Source of the DNA: an uncultured Lachnospiraceae bacterium
GTDB lineage: Bacteria; Bacillota; Clostridia; Lachnospirales; Lachnospiraceae
Direction of reading: 5' to 3'
DNA length: 57,334 nucleotides
NCBI GenBank assembly: GCA_905233955.1
Contig: CAJOFQ010000010.1
Coordinates: 1 to 57,334, forward strand
Shown here in pieces: positions 27,146 through 35,519 of this stretch (the stretch's first letter is position 1; the number at the start of each line of letters is the position of its first letter). The translations under genes and the position numbers were made by a program. A model generated the notes under the pieces. The model had not been told where the DNA came from and did no database searches. It saw only the letters and a list, made by a program, of their open reading frames with translations.

Positions 27146-27335
27146 GGATAATGAAAGATTGTACCCTCAAATCCTTTTAAGCGATGCAGAATCGAGATCC
27201 ACTATCTACGAAGACACTATGGTTGTAAATGCGACTTTTCAGGAGCATTTCCACAAGCATTGATGTCGTAGTTGATTGTTAGCTCGATGGCGCGGTCTGA
27301 GCGCTAGGATTTCAGGGTACAATCTTTCATTATCC
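27146..27335. mobile_element. 190-bp MITE-like imperfect palindrome
   Basis: Terminal inverted repeats of 29 bp (27146-27174 and 27307-27335) match at 28 positions; the outer ends read GGATAATGAAAGATTGTACC. The interior continues the fold with ATCGAG/CTCGAT, CTACGA/TCGTAG, TTGT/ACAA and AAATGC/GCATTT, so the whole element forms one long hairpin. It has no coding capacity, and no clear target-site duplication is seen. A non-autonomous transposon is most likely; a structured RNA is the alternative. Confidence 0.55.
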
Positions 27336-27338
27336 GTA

Positions 27339-27382
27339 GCTCCCTGCACATTACATAATAATTATTACGGGAGGCTTTTTAT
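27339..27382 (+). terminator. possible terminator before the 172-aa gene
   Basis: GCTCCC (27339-27344) and GGGAGGC (27369-27375) pair with one bulge, followed by TTTTTATT. The loop holds the palindrome TAATAATTATTA. Plausible but weaker than the terminator at 27067. Confidence 0.4.
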
Positions 27383-27478
27383 TGACCCGAATCGACACTT
27401 TTGATAGAATAAGGCTATTAAACAAAGTCTTTTATCAGTAAAAAGACAACTATAGAATATCTTTTATAAGGAGTAATC

Positions 27479-27997
27479 ATGCCTGACCACACTATGACCA
27501 AGCCCACCAGAGTCCGCGTCAACCCATCCCGAAGAACCTGTGAAGAGATCATCCGGCGCATACTCATGACCGAGAATCTTGAAAACGGAAGTAACCGCCA
27601 TTTTAAGACCGGCGCGGATTTTATGACATATTTTGAGTCGCTGTACCCCTCAGGTCCCGCTTTGACCAAACAGGTACAACGCGCCATCCGCTCTATGGGA
27701 CTTGCCAAGGACGAGAACGGCTATTTCCTTATAGATAAAACAAAAAGCGACCAGGAAGCGGAGCAGGAGCTGTCCTCTCTTTTGAAAAAGACCTCTGCCA
27801 CCACCAGCAACTTGGGCGCTTGTGAAATTCTGTTATTATCGGCAGAGCAGGAGCATCGTTCATATCTTGCTTCCCTGATTTCTGAGACTAATTCTCTCAG
27901 GCCTCTCTACCATACCATTATAGAATCGGTTGACGGACTAATATTGCTTACTGCCGATGCCGCAGCCCTTAAAACAGCCCTGGATAAGCTGCTCTAG
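27479..27997 (+). CDS. ArgR-like two-domain protein, uncertain
   Basis: 172-aa protein; the ATG at 27479 follows AAGGAG. Its size and layout recall arginine repressor ArgR: an N-terminal winged-helix-like half (PSRRTCEEIIRRILM ... ALTKQVQRAIRSMGLAKDE) and a C-terminal alpha/beta half ending in VDGLILLTADAAALKTALDK, where ArgR has its oligomerisation and arginine-binding domain. The ArgR GT-x-A-GDDT arginine-binding motif is absent, so it may be a diverged or non-arginine-binding relative. This is a remote resemblance seen by eye. The gene is alone and converges on the trmB-fusion gene. Confidence 0.6.
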   Translation: MPDHTMTKPTRVRVNPSRRTCEEIIRRILMTENLENGSNRHFKTGADFMTYFESLYPSGPALTKQVQRAIRSMGLAKDENGYFLIDKTKSDQEAEQELSSLLKKTSATTSNLGACEILLLSAEQEHRSYLASLISETNSLRPLYHTIIESVDGLILLTADAAALKTALDKLL

Positions 27998-28044
27998 TGT
28001 GCTGATACCCGATCATCAGTCATCTGCCTCCGCCATATCTGCTG

Positions 28045-30042
28045 CTACCTTCTTCTGCGCCGTGATCTCCTGCGCCTGCTGTTATTGCGCAGCAGAGGGT
28101 ATCTCTTTTTCATAGCTCTGCGATTGTCCCTGCGGCGCCTTTGTACATTAGACACTATCGGAGACAACCACCGGATAAACAGTGCAACCACCGCTAATGC
28201 GATTATGCACAATAACGCCACTCCGATAAGGGTAAAATCAATCCTTACAATCTCATCATCATCTTCTTTTTGAAGATTCCTGAAGGGGAACAAATATTCC
28301 TCATCACTTTCAGCGAATTTTAACTGACCGCTTCCTACAATATGATCTGCATATTTGATCTCAAGATTACCAATCACACCCTTCACGGGCTTTTTAAGCG
28401 GAATAACCTCAGCCGTGCAATCCAGCACGCTGGCTGTTTTGGGAAGGACTACTGTAGCATCATTATCCACAGAAAAGAGCTGAGTCTCATCAGCCATCTT
28501 TCCAAGGCTTTTGGTGGTCCTTGTTCCCGGTTCTCCGGTTTCAGCTATCGGATAAGTAACAAAATTGTCAAAACAATAATCAAAAAGTCTTATGGTGTCC
28601 GTGTAATATCCCGGTGACGGCGCATCCATTACCACACACACCAATGTCATATCATTTCTTTTTGCGTAGGTAACAAGCGTATTTCTCGCCGCTACTGTGT
28701 AACCGGTTTTTCCACCCAGGCAGCCATCATAGAGGTACTTATTCGTCTTGTAATAATTAAGCATTCCATGATGATTATTAAGAGGAGTAGGAACATCATG
28801 CTTATTAGTCGGCGGTATGGTATAGGCGCGGGTTCCGGTAATGGTGCGAAAAGTCTTGTTATTAAAGGCCTCTCTGGATATAAGTGCCATATCCATGCTG
28901 CAGGTGTAGTGATCATCCTGGGGCAGGCCATTGGGATTTGCAAAATGCGTATGGGTGCAGCCAATCTGCTTTGCCCGTTTGTTCATCATTTTTACAAAGG
29001 AATCAACATCACCTGCTACATGCTCGGCTATGGCCCACGCGCATTCGTTAGCCGACTCCAGCATCATGCCATACAGACACTGTTCCATGGTCATTTTTTC
29101 CCCTACTTCGCGGGAGATGTGGGATGTATCACCCTCATTCAGATAGACAGCATCATGGGAAAATTTGACTACCTCGTCCATCTCGCTGTTTTCGATTGCA
29201 ACAAGCGCAGTCATTATCTTGGTTATGCTGGCCGGATAGCGCTCTTTATAGGGGTGCTTCTTATATAAAACTGCCCCGGAATTCTGCTCAAGAACAACCA
29301 CAGAGTAGGATTCCGTCTTAACGCCCTTTGGCCAGACTTCCCCTGCTGCCGCCTCAATCGGGGAAAAAAACAAAATCAAGCTGAAAACCAGACATAAAAA
29401 GCGGGTTATGAGCTTACAGATAGGTTTCCCCTGATTGTAGAATTTTTCCTCGTATTCCGTCATCACATTATCCGCCCTCATGGTGTCATCGTTATGCAAA
29501 TCCGTTGTAGAGCTTTCTAAATTCCATTCCTCAAGCTGGTCAATCGAATTCAAAGAGTAGTCATAGAGGTCCTTATTGTCCGTTTTAAACTCTATCAGCC
29601 CATTGTGCCGTAATATTTTTTTATACCGCTCAAAAAACTCCGGCGATGTAAGCCTCCTCTTGGCGTGACGCGCCTTGGGCCAGGGATCGGAAAAGTTCAA
29701 ATATATTCCCTCAATCTCCTCCTGATCGAAATAATCCTCCAACTCTCTGGCATCCTGGCAAATAAATTTAAGATTCTCCGGAAAAAACTCTTCCCTCTCC
29801 AGCTTAAGAACAGCCTTGTATAGTACGCTGCTGTATCGTTCTATTCCAATGTAATTCCTGTCAGGATGGAGCCTCGCCTGCTCTATGATAAAACGACCCT
29901 TTCCGCAGCCAATCTCGATGTATACAGGATTGTCATTATTAAACCCGCTCTTCCACCTTCCCTTGTATAATGTGGGATCCTTGATGTAGATGGGGCTTTC
30001 CTCCAATATCTGCGGAGCTTTGGGTACATTACGAAGTCTCAT
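28045..30042 (-). CDS. TrmB tRNA methyltransferase fused to D-Ala-D-Ala carboxypeptidase
   Basis: One 665-codon frame joins two normally separate proteins. Residues 1-213 are TrmB, the tRNA guanine-46 N7-methyltransferase: IEIGCGKGRF near 42, NFSDPWPKARHAKRR near 115, FKTDN, and the family's usual ending TEYEEKFYNQGKPICKL. A membrane segment (FLCLVFSLILFFSPIEA) follows directly. Residues 240-600 are a penicillin-binding-protein-5-like carboxypeptidase with SITK near 271, SAN near 326 and KTG near 442. A second membrane segment lies near 604-626, and the tail is Arg-rich. AGGTGA precedes the ATG at 30042. No ATG, GTG or TTG lies in frame just before the signal segment, so separate translation of the second half would need a rare start. 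It could be a genuine fusion, or a lost stop from mutation or sequence error. Confidence 0.85.
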   Translation of the reverse strand: MRLRNVPKAPQILEESPIYIKDPTLYKGRWKSGFNNDNPVYIEIGCGKGRFIIEQARLHPDRNYIGIERYSSVLYKAVLKLEREEFFPENLKFICQDARELEDYFDQEEIEGIYLNFSDPWPKARHAKRRLTSPEFFERYKKILRHNGLIEFKTDNKDLYDYSLNSIDQLEEWNLESSTTDLHNDDTMRADNVMTEYEEKFYNQGKPICKLITRFLCLVFSLILFFSPIEAAAGEVWPKGVKTESYSVVVLEQNSGAVLYKKHPYKERYPASITKIMTALVAIENSEMDEVVKFSHDAVYLNEGDTSHISREVGEKMTMEQCLYGMMLESANECAWAIAEHVAGDVDSFVKMMNKRAKQIGCTHTHFANPNGLPQDDHYTCSMDMALISREAFNNKTFRTITGTRAYTIPPTNKHDVPTPLNNHHGMLNYYKTNKYLYDGCLGGKTGYTVAARNTLVTYAKRNDMTLVCVVMDAPSPGYYTDTIRLFDYCFDNFVTYPIAETGEPGTRTTKSLGKMADETQLFSVDNDATVVLPKTASVLDCTAEVIPLKKPVKGVIGNLEIKYADHIVGSGQLKFAESDEEYLFPFRNLQKEDDDEIVRIDFTLIGVALLCIIALAVVALFIRWLSPIVSNVQRRRRDNRRAMKKRYPLLRNNSRRRRSRRRRR

Positions 30043-30048
30043 AATTCG

Positions 30049-31362
30049 TCACCTGTCAGCTTTGTTGCGTATTATAGCATATTTATTCAGGTATTCGTGC
30101 CACAACGGATAAAAATGAGCCGTCATATGAATACCATCATTTGTGTACTGCTCATCCAAGTCTCCATTTTCGTCACACAGGACCTCATTCGGATCCAGAT
30201 AAAATATATCGTGGCCGTTGGCCAGTGTGGAAATGGCGTGATTGCGCTGAACTATATTCGTATTGTTAAAAGCCGGATCATAGGCACTGTACCAGACACT
30301 GACATGCGTTACAGCCTGAATGTAGATTATAGCCTTGGGCTGGGCCTTTCTGATGCGCTTTATTACATCCATATAAGCTTCACGGAATCTGGTTGTGTCA
30401 GGATCACCCAGCTCGTTCATTCCAATGCACAGATAAATCTTTTGAAAAGAATGAGTTCCTATTATCTCGTCCAATGTAGTTGTAAACTCTTCAGTGGGAC
30501 TGCGATAAGGAATTGTAACATCAAAAAGATTATAAATCGTAATTGACTCCAGCGCATAAAAGCTGGCGTGATCCCGTATCAGACCATAATGATACAATCC
30601 GTCCGTCTGGGAGTCACCTATAAAAAGCGCATTGTCAAAATAGCTGTCATTAACCTGCTGGAAAGAGTAATAATCGTTATTCTGTTTAAAAATACCCTTA
30701 TCAACCGGATCGTAAACGGTCTCCGGTGGATCCATGTACTGTGGGTCAGCTATTCCGTAATCTACTGCGCTTGACACAGGCCTTGTGGCTTCATCCGGAA
30801 AGCTCTTCGAATAAATATAGGTATTATTTGATACCTTCTTTCTATGAGCTATGATCTGATCCAGGCTCTTACCGGTGAGCTTTGCCTGTTCATCAGCAGA
30901 AACATATTTATTTTTTAATTTTTCAAGCTTCTTTTTTGAAACTGAAGTCTTGGAATCTTCCCCGGAATCCTCCTGCTGATCCTGCCTGGCATCCGACTCA
31001 ATCTTCTGTCCCTGTTTGTCCTGAAGATCACTCTCCGGATCTCCTTGTATATCCCAAAATCCGCCCTTCTGTGATGCATGTGACCCTTGGGACTTATCTC
31101 CATTGTCATCCGCTAACTCAGTGTCAGCATTTATACCTGCTGTACCACTGATACCAGCCCTGGCAGAGCCTGCGTTACCCACTCCCATATGTTTTGCGGC
31201 AGTATCCAGAGCCGCAGAATAAACCGGAGCATCAAAAAAATTATATTCGCTGCCCGTAATCAGAATATCAGTTAGTCCAACGATCCGCGCACCTACCCCG
31301 GTAATTATAATTAACGATATTATGGGTAATTTTTTTATAAAAAATGTTAAAAATTTCTTCAT
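30049..31362 (-). CDS. SGNH-hydrolase domain protein, envelope O-acylation
   Basis: 437-aa membrane-anchored protein with an N-terminal membrane segment (PIISLIIITGVGARIVGL), a low-complexity Gly/Ser/Asp-rich linker (about residues 60-155) and a C-terminal SGNH/GDSL hydrolase-like domain. The domain has GDSQTDGL near 249, GMNELGD near 327 and the Asp-His pair in DGIHM near 410. It lies four bases after the MBOAT acyltransferase gene. MBOAT plus SGNH pairs usually O-acetylate an exported glycan, with MBOAT moving the acyl group across the membrane and the SGNH protein placing it. Peptidoglycan or a secondary wall polymer is the likely target, inferred from the neighbouring carboxypeptidase. 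Confidence 0.8.
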   Translation of the reverse strand: MKKFLTFFIKKLPIISLIIITGVGARIVGLTDILITGSEYNFFDAPVYSAALDTAAKHMGVGNAGSARAGISGTAGINADTELADDNGDKSQGSHASQKGGFWDIQGDPESDLQDKQGQKIESDARQDQQEDSGEDSKTSVSKKKLEKLKNKYVSADEQAKLTGKSLDQIIAHRKKVSNNTYIYSKSFPDEATRPVSSAVDYGIADPQYMDPPETVYDPVDKGIFKQNNDYYSFQQVNDSYFDNALFIGDSQTDGLYHYGLIRDHASFYALESITIYNLFDVTIPYRSPTEEFTTTLDEIIGTHSFQKIYLCIGMNELGDPDTTRFREAYMDVIKRIRKAQPKAIIYIQAVTHVSVWYSAYDPAFNNTNIVQRNHAISTLANGHDIFYLDPNEVLCDENGDLDEQYTNDGIHMTAHFYPLWHEYLNKYAIIRNKADR

Positions 31363-31366
31363 CTTT

Positions 31367-32806
31367 TTAAAAATAAAAATACATAAACGGATTAGCGGCG
31401 GTTGTATTCACAGAATACAGGCTCGCCCAAAGCAGAATAACCAGGATTATAGCTTCTGCAATTTTATAATTTCCCTGGCGCTTTTTTATCAGCAGTCTGT
31501 ACACTTGCGGTACGCACAACAGGACTCCCGCTCCAAGATATGGTAAATACTGCACGAAATATCTGGCAAAATCTCCGGGATTGGCCCCCTGTCTGATACC
31601 ACCTATTGGTATCATCGCCGCCAGGAAATCTCCCAAATCTGACAGGTCACTAACAGCGAAAATAACCCATGTTATGGGGATTAATATTATAACATGAAGA
31701 TGTCCCAAAATCGGAAAACGATTCATCCATTCACGGGCAATATATTTTTCCCATGCTATCATGGCTCCTAGCACCAATCCCCACATGAGAAAATTGACAG
31801 TTCCTCCATGCCAGAAGCCTGTCAAAAGCCACACCATAAGAATCGCAAAAACGGTATTGATCCTGCCGTTGCGGCTGCCTCCCAGGGGGATGTACACATA
31901 ATCCCTGAACCATGATGTAAGAGTGATGTGCCATCTGCGATAGAATTCACCTATGGAATCCGCCGTATATGGATGATTAAAATTCCTTATGAAACGAAAT
32001 CCAAACATCATACCAATCCCTGCTGCCATCAGTGAATATCCCCAGAAATCCAGATACAATTCCAGCGAATAACCCACAGCGGCAAGCCAGGCCAGGGGAG
32101 TGGACAAACCATCGTAGCCTATCTTTGACGCCTCGTTCCATAAAATCGCCAGCTTGTCCGCCACTAACACCTTCATGGACAGACCTATAATTAATATTTT
32201 AAGCCCGTCCTCAATATTGGCAAGGGACAGCTTCTGACGGCTTCCGGCAAAATCCTCCATCCGATATCGCATAATAGGACCCTGGGGAAGCTGAAAAAAC
32301 AGCGAGAAATACGCCGCCAGAACAACAAATTTCGGCTTTCTGCCAATCTTTCCACGGTACAGATCCGCCTGGAAGGACAGCATTTTAAATATATAAAAGC
32401 TTATGCCCAGCGGCAGCGGCAGTTTATAGTTTATAAGTAATATTTTAAATATTAAAAGCGCAGCTATATCTATTAAAACTATGGCTGTTAATATAAACTT
32501 CCTGCTTCGTTTTTTATTTATATTTTTTAATAATCCGGAAGCTTCATTTGTTTCCGATAGGCCGAGGTCTTTATTAACTTTTAACAGACCGGTATTTTCA
32601 TTTAATTTGAAGTATAATACTGCCGCACCGTAATTTAATGTGCATAAAATTATTAAAAGTGGTAAAAAACGAAGATCTCCAAACGCGTAGAATACCAGAC
32701 TTGCGCCAAAGAGAACCGATGTACGGTATTTTCTCGGTGCAAGAAAATAGATTATTAATACTATAGGTAAAAATCGAGATAAAAAATTAAGATCGGTAAA
32801 TGCCAT
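31367..32806 (-). CDS. MBOAT-family O-acyltransferase
   Basis: Polytopic membrane enzyme, 479 aa, of the AlgI/DltB/PatA type. Signatures are QGPIMRY, FYRRWHITLTSWFRDYVYIP and the catalytic His in GFWHGGTVNFLMWG near residue 331. About ten to twelve hydrophobic segments span the protein. An unusual Asn/Lys-rich loop (NENTGLLKVNKDLGLSETNE) lies near residue 75. No good ribosome site precedes the ATG at 32806. It works with the SGNH protein encoded next. Confidence 0.92.
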   Translation of the reverse strand: MAFTDLNFLSRFLPIVLIIYFLAPRKYRTSVLFGASLVFYAFGDLRFLPLLIILCTLNYGAAVLYFKLNENTGLLKVNKDLGLSETNEASGLLKNINKKRSRKFILTAIVLIDIAALLIFKILLINYKLPLPLGISFYIFKMLSFQADLYRGKIGRKPKFVVLAAYFSLFFQLPQGPIMRYRMEDFAGSRQKLSLANIEDGLKILIIGLSMKVLVADKLAILWNEASKIGYDGLSTPLAWLAAVGYSLELYLDFWGYSLMAAGIGMMFGFRFIRNFNHPYTADSIGEFYRRWHITLTSWFRDYVYIPLGGSRNGRINTVFAILMVWLLTGFWHGGTVNFLMWGLVLGAMIAWEKYIAREWMNRFPILGHLHVIILIPITWVIFAVSDLSDLGDFLAAMIPIGGIRQGANPGDFARYFVQYLPYLGAGVLLCVPQVYRLLIKKRQGNYKIAEAIILVILLWASLYSVNTTAANPFMYFYF

Positions 32807-32891
32807 ATTACGATACTGATATCATGAGGGTTTCTTAGGAACCGTAGAAAAATCAAGCAATTTCGATACAGTTCCCTGGTGTGCCAGCACA

Positions 32892-33638
32892 CTAGTCGTA
32901 CTTATCAATCTTCACGGAAATATTTCCCTTTTTGGTAGTGCGCTCAATACCACGATATACGCACTTGCCATAGTGACGAAGGGAAATAACATCATCTTCC
33001 CTGGGCTCGGCAGCCGGATTCGCTGCAACCCTGCCGTTACAGAAAACCTCCTGCCTTTCAAAGGCGGCCTTTGCTTCACTTCTGGACAGATGAAAAAGCT
33101 TTGAAATAATCCCATCCAGGCGCGCTGACGATACCACAATTGTATGAGGCGTCAAAACAGGTGCAGCCTCCACAGGCAGCTCATCAAGCCTGGTACAGGA
33201 CACATCTGTATGTTTTACACGAAACAGATTGTCCTCAACAAACTGCGCCATGCGTTCCACTACAAATACATATGCACTTCCGTCATGGCAGATAATATCA
33301 CCCAGTACATCTCTCTGGACCCCTAAGTGCATCAAAGCTCCCAGATAATCCCTGTGACCGGGATTCTCAGAAAAACGCCAGTTTACAGGCGATATCTTCA
33401 TACAGACTATTGGAAAGGGCACTTCATAACCCATTTCATCGGGATTGCCAAAGCGGATCATCCGCCTCTCAGAAGAATCACTTCCTCCCCATACTCCAAT
33501 GCGCTTTGGATCACAGACCTCATACGCGCTGCTTATATCTATTGGAGCCAGAAAATCCGTAAAGTAATAGCAGTTGTCGCTTATACTCTGCTGCTGCAGC
33601 TCTAAAAATCTTTTGCGAAGTGTTCTGCCGCTATCCAT
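32892..33638 (-). CDS. ylmH: YlmH-like RNA-binding S4-domain protein
   Basis: 248-aa protein related to YlmH, which acts in ribosome rescue and lies by the division cluster in other Firmicutes. The ATG at 33638 is chosen: a longer frame to 33758 would run through the tRNA-Lys terminator and the 3' end of the tRNA. The N-terminal domain contains YYFTDFLAP and RIGVWGGSDSSERRMIRFG. The central part contains GALMHLGVQRDVLGDII, a family hallmark. The C-terminal S4 domain has RLDGIISKLFHLSRSEAKAA and FCNGRVAANP. The ribosome site is weak. A small GTGTGC/GCACAC hairpin follows the stop. Confidence 0.85.
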   Translation of the reverse strand: MDSGRTLRKRFLELQQQSISDNCYYFTDFLAPIDISSAYEVCDPKRIGVWGGSDSSERRMIRFGNPDEMGYEVPFPIVCMKISPVNWRFSENPGHRDYLGALMHLGVQRDVLGDIICHDGSAYVFVVERMAQFVEDNLFRVKHTDVSCTRLDELPVEAAPVLTPHTIVVSSARLDGIISKLFHLSRSEAKAAFERQEVFCNGRVAANPAAEPREDDVISLRHYGKCVYRGIERTTKKGNISVKIDKYD

Positions 33639-33680
33639 AACTGTAAGCTGTCTGTCCTGTTTATGAACACCATCTAAGTG

Positions 33681-33726
33681 AAAAAAAAGAAGCCCCAACC
33701 CCGCATTAACGCGAAACTGGAACTTC
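33681..33726 (-). terminator. terminator of tRNA-Lys
   Basis: On the minus strand a GAAG...CTTC stem with an inner CGC GTTAAT GCG hairpin, followed by eight T residues. It separates the tRNA from ylmH. Confidence 0.75.
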
Positions 33727-33728
33727 AC

Positions 33729-33801
33729 TACGCGATCAGGGGTTCGAACCCTGGACACCCTGATTAAGAGTCAGGTGCTCTTCCAGCTGAGCTAATCGCG
33801 C
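33729..33801 (-). tRNA. tRNA-Lys (anticodon CTT)
   Basis: 73-nt cloverleaf on the minus strand: acceptor GCGCGAT with ATCGCGT (first pair G-U), D arm GCTC..GAGC, anticodon stem CCTGA/TCAGG around CTCTTAA, five-base variable loop, T arm CAGGG TTCGAAC CCCTG and discriminator A. CCA is not encoded. A good promoter lies at 33831-33860. Confidence 0.95.
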
Positions 33802-33830
33802 ATTTCCCGTCTCCAGACGGAACAGATAGC

Positions 33831-33860
33831 ATTATACGACAAACATCATAGTTTTGTCAA
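33831..33860 (-). promoter_or_regulatory. promoter of tRNA-Lys
   Basis: TTGACA (33855-33860), an 18-base spacer, TATAAT (33831-33836), both consensus; the start point would be about 23 bases before the tRNA. Confidence 0.85.
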
Positions 33861-33891
33861 TAGTAAATTTTTATTTTTGACCATTGTATCA

Positions 33892-34929
33892 TCATATTCT
33901 GTACTTCCTTGCAATTTCATACAATCTTGGAAGTGTTAAGGAAACATATCCATATCTCCTTGTTTCAGCGATACCTTTTTCGATTAGCTTTTCTCTGTAT
34001 CTGGAAAAAGTTCCATTTGTCATTGAAAGCCTGCGGCATATCTCACCTGTAGCTACTTCATCCTCAGAAACTGCGCAAACAATCCTTTTCTCATTTGTTG
34101 ATAAGGATGTCCAGATCTTTTTATATACAAAATCATCGAGCAAATCCTCATATTCGTCAAGGACAGCGTCCATATTTTTGGCACTGTGATTCCAATACGC
34201 CACTCCAAGAGCCTGGAATGCAAAAGCATATCCCATAGTCATATTCGAAAGCTCTCTGCCTTTCTCTTCATCCAGTGCAAATATCTCCTGATATTGTCTC
34301 GATATCTGGATCATGCTAAGAGGTCCAGTGATAATCTTTGGTGCGCGAAGTAAAAAAGTCAGTGCCGGATCATTTTGAATCTTGGATATATTATCATGGA
34401 GTCCTGTCATAATCAGAAAAACCGGGTAATCCTGCCTGACAAAAATCTGAAACTGACTCGCAAAAATCCTCATATTATCATCATGCTGAACCTCGTCAAT
34501 AGTGATCAGGACTCTTTTTTTCTTTTTCAATTTCCTGAAGTTCCTGTCAATTATCCCAATATAATCATTATCCCTGGAATCTGCATTGATCCCGATCCCA
34601 AATCCCGCTGCAGAAACATTAAACCCCTTGCTTAGAAGCTCTGATTTGGAATTGCATGCATCATCTAATCTCAAAGCAAGATTGGACAGCAAATCCATGG
34701 TTGGATTAAGATTAATAATGATCCATTCCTTCCTATCGATAAGCTGGTTTGCCACCGTTGTCATAAGCACGGTCTTACCACTGCCCCGTATACCCTCTAT
34801 AAGGAAAGTCTGGCTAACGGCATTATCGGCGCAAAAAGTACTTATTATTCTGTCGGTGTCTTCGTAGCGCATAATCAGCTTATTCGGCTGTCTGCCAAAA
34901 GTAATTGTAAAAGGATTCTCATTTGCCAT
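33892..34929 (-). CDS. AAA-type ATPase with winged-helix C-terminus
   Basis: 345-aa protein of the ATPase_2 / archaeal-type STAND-like group. Walker A IEGIRGSGKTVLM is near residue 48, Walker B RVLITIDEVQHDD near 140, and a sensor-like FLIMTGLHDN near 170. The C-terminal 80 residues form a winged helix (VATGEICRRLSMTNGTFSRY; GIAETRRYGYVSLTLPRLYE). GGAGTGATAAC precedes the ATG. It is a single gene preceded by three 29-bp repeats, which suggest autoregulation through its own DNA-binding domain. It is AT-rich relative to its housekeeping neighbours and adjoins hipBA, giving this pocket an accessory character. Its biological role is unknown; relatives act in signalling, transposition or defence. 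Confidence 0.82.
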   Translation of the reverse strand: MANENPFTITFGRQPNKLIMRYEDTDRIISTFCADNAVSQTFLIEGIRGSGKTVLMTTVANQLIDRKEWIIINLNPTMDLLSNLALRLDDACNSKSELLSKGFNVSAAGFGIGINADSRDNDYIGIIDRNFRKLKKKKRVLITIDEVQHDDNMRIFASQFQIFVRQDYPVFLIMTGLHDNISKIQNDPALTFLLRAPKIITGPLSMIQISRQYQEIFALDEEKGRELSNMTMGYAFAFQALGVAYWNHSAKNMDAVLDEYEDLLDDFVYKKIWTSLSTNEKRIVCAVSEDEVATGEICRRLSMTNGTFSRYREKLIEKGIAETRRYGYVSLTLPRLYEIARKYRI

Positions 34930-34967
34930 GTTATCACTCCGTTTGTCACATCAAGCATAGTAATCTT

Positions 34968-35050
34968 ATCATAACTCTATTAAATATGCAATTCTGATCA
35001 TAACTATAGCAAATATGTGATTCTTGTCATAACTATTCATATTTTATGAT
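34968..35050. repeat. three 29-bp repeats upstream of the AAA ATPase gene
   Basis: Copies start at 34968, 34997 and 35026, exactly 29 bases apart. All carry TCATAACT; copies 1 and 2 also share AAATATG and ATTCT. They lie 39 to 121 bases before the ATPase start. A further hairpin (TAAACGATTAG and CTAATC..GTTTA, 35050-35079) lies next to them. The rest of the gap to 35163 is AT-rich without a clear feature. Confidence 0.65.
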
Positions 35051-35163
35051 AAACGATTAGTCTCTTCTAATCTGGTTTACCATTTCCCATTAATTGGCTT
35101 TTTTCTCAAAAATCATCTACTATTTTTTTTCTTAATTTCGACTATTTTAATAGTTCAATAATC

Positions 35164-35219
35164 ACTAATATATTAGTAATTATTGACGATTTTTATAATA
35201 ATTGCTAATATATTAGCAA
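35164..35219 (+). promoter_or_regulatory. hipBA promoter with twin palindromic operators
   Basis: ACTAATATATTAGT (35164-35177) and TTGCTAATATATTAGCAA (35202-35219) are perfect palindromes with centres 40 bases apart. TTGACG (35183-35188) and TAATAT (35206-35211) make a promoter with a 17-base spacer, its -10 lying inside the second palindrome. Binding of the HipB dimer there would repress hipBA. Confidence 0.72.
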
Positions 35220-35234
35220 AAAAGGAGCTTTTGT

Positions 35235-35519
35235 ATGGAAAACTATGATCAAATACTGTTTGCCCCATCGGATGTTGCAAAAACATTGGCAAAACGCCTG
35301 CAAAGGATTAGAAAAAGAAAAAAAATAACGCAACATCAGCTTGCAGCGCGAAGCAATGTAAGCTATGCTTCCCTTTGCCGATTTGAACAGTCAGGATTGA
35401 TTTCATTAGAATCCTTCATTAAGCTTTCTATGGAATTGGGTGTGATTGATGAGGTTAAGGATCTTTTTACACGCCCGATTTATTCCAGTATAGAGGAGGT
35501 TGTAAATGACAGACGCTAA
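35235..35519 (+). CDS. hipB: HipB-like antitoxin, HTH DNA-binding protein
   Basis: 94-aa helix-turn-helix protein of the HipB/XRE type. AAAGGAG precedes the ATG. The helix-turn-helix spans KKITQHQLAARSNVSYASL at about residues 33-51, then CRFEQSGLISLESFIKLSME. It overlaps hipA by 14 bases, the usual antitoxin-first order. It should bind the two palindromes upstream and neutralise or co-repress with HipA. The tail (FTRPIYSSIEEVVNDRR) probably contacts HipA. Confidence 0.88.
   Translation: MENYDQILFAPSDVAKTLAKRLQRIRKRKKITQHQLAARSNVSYASLCRFEQSGLISLESFIKLSMELGVIDEVKDLFTRPIYSSIEEVVNDRR

Noticed and set aside
27146-27335. 6S RNA or integron attC site
   Set aside because: The terminal stem is far more perfect than 6S RNA, and no attC core sites or integrase are seen; kept as MITE-like.
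33639-33758. N-terminal extension of YlmH
   Set aside because: It would overlap the tRNA-Lys 3' end and its terminator; the ATG at 33638 gives the normal length.
34968-35050. CRISPR-like array
   Set aside because: Only three degenerate copies without distinct spacers; the unit is the spacing itself, so direct repeats or operators fit better.
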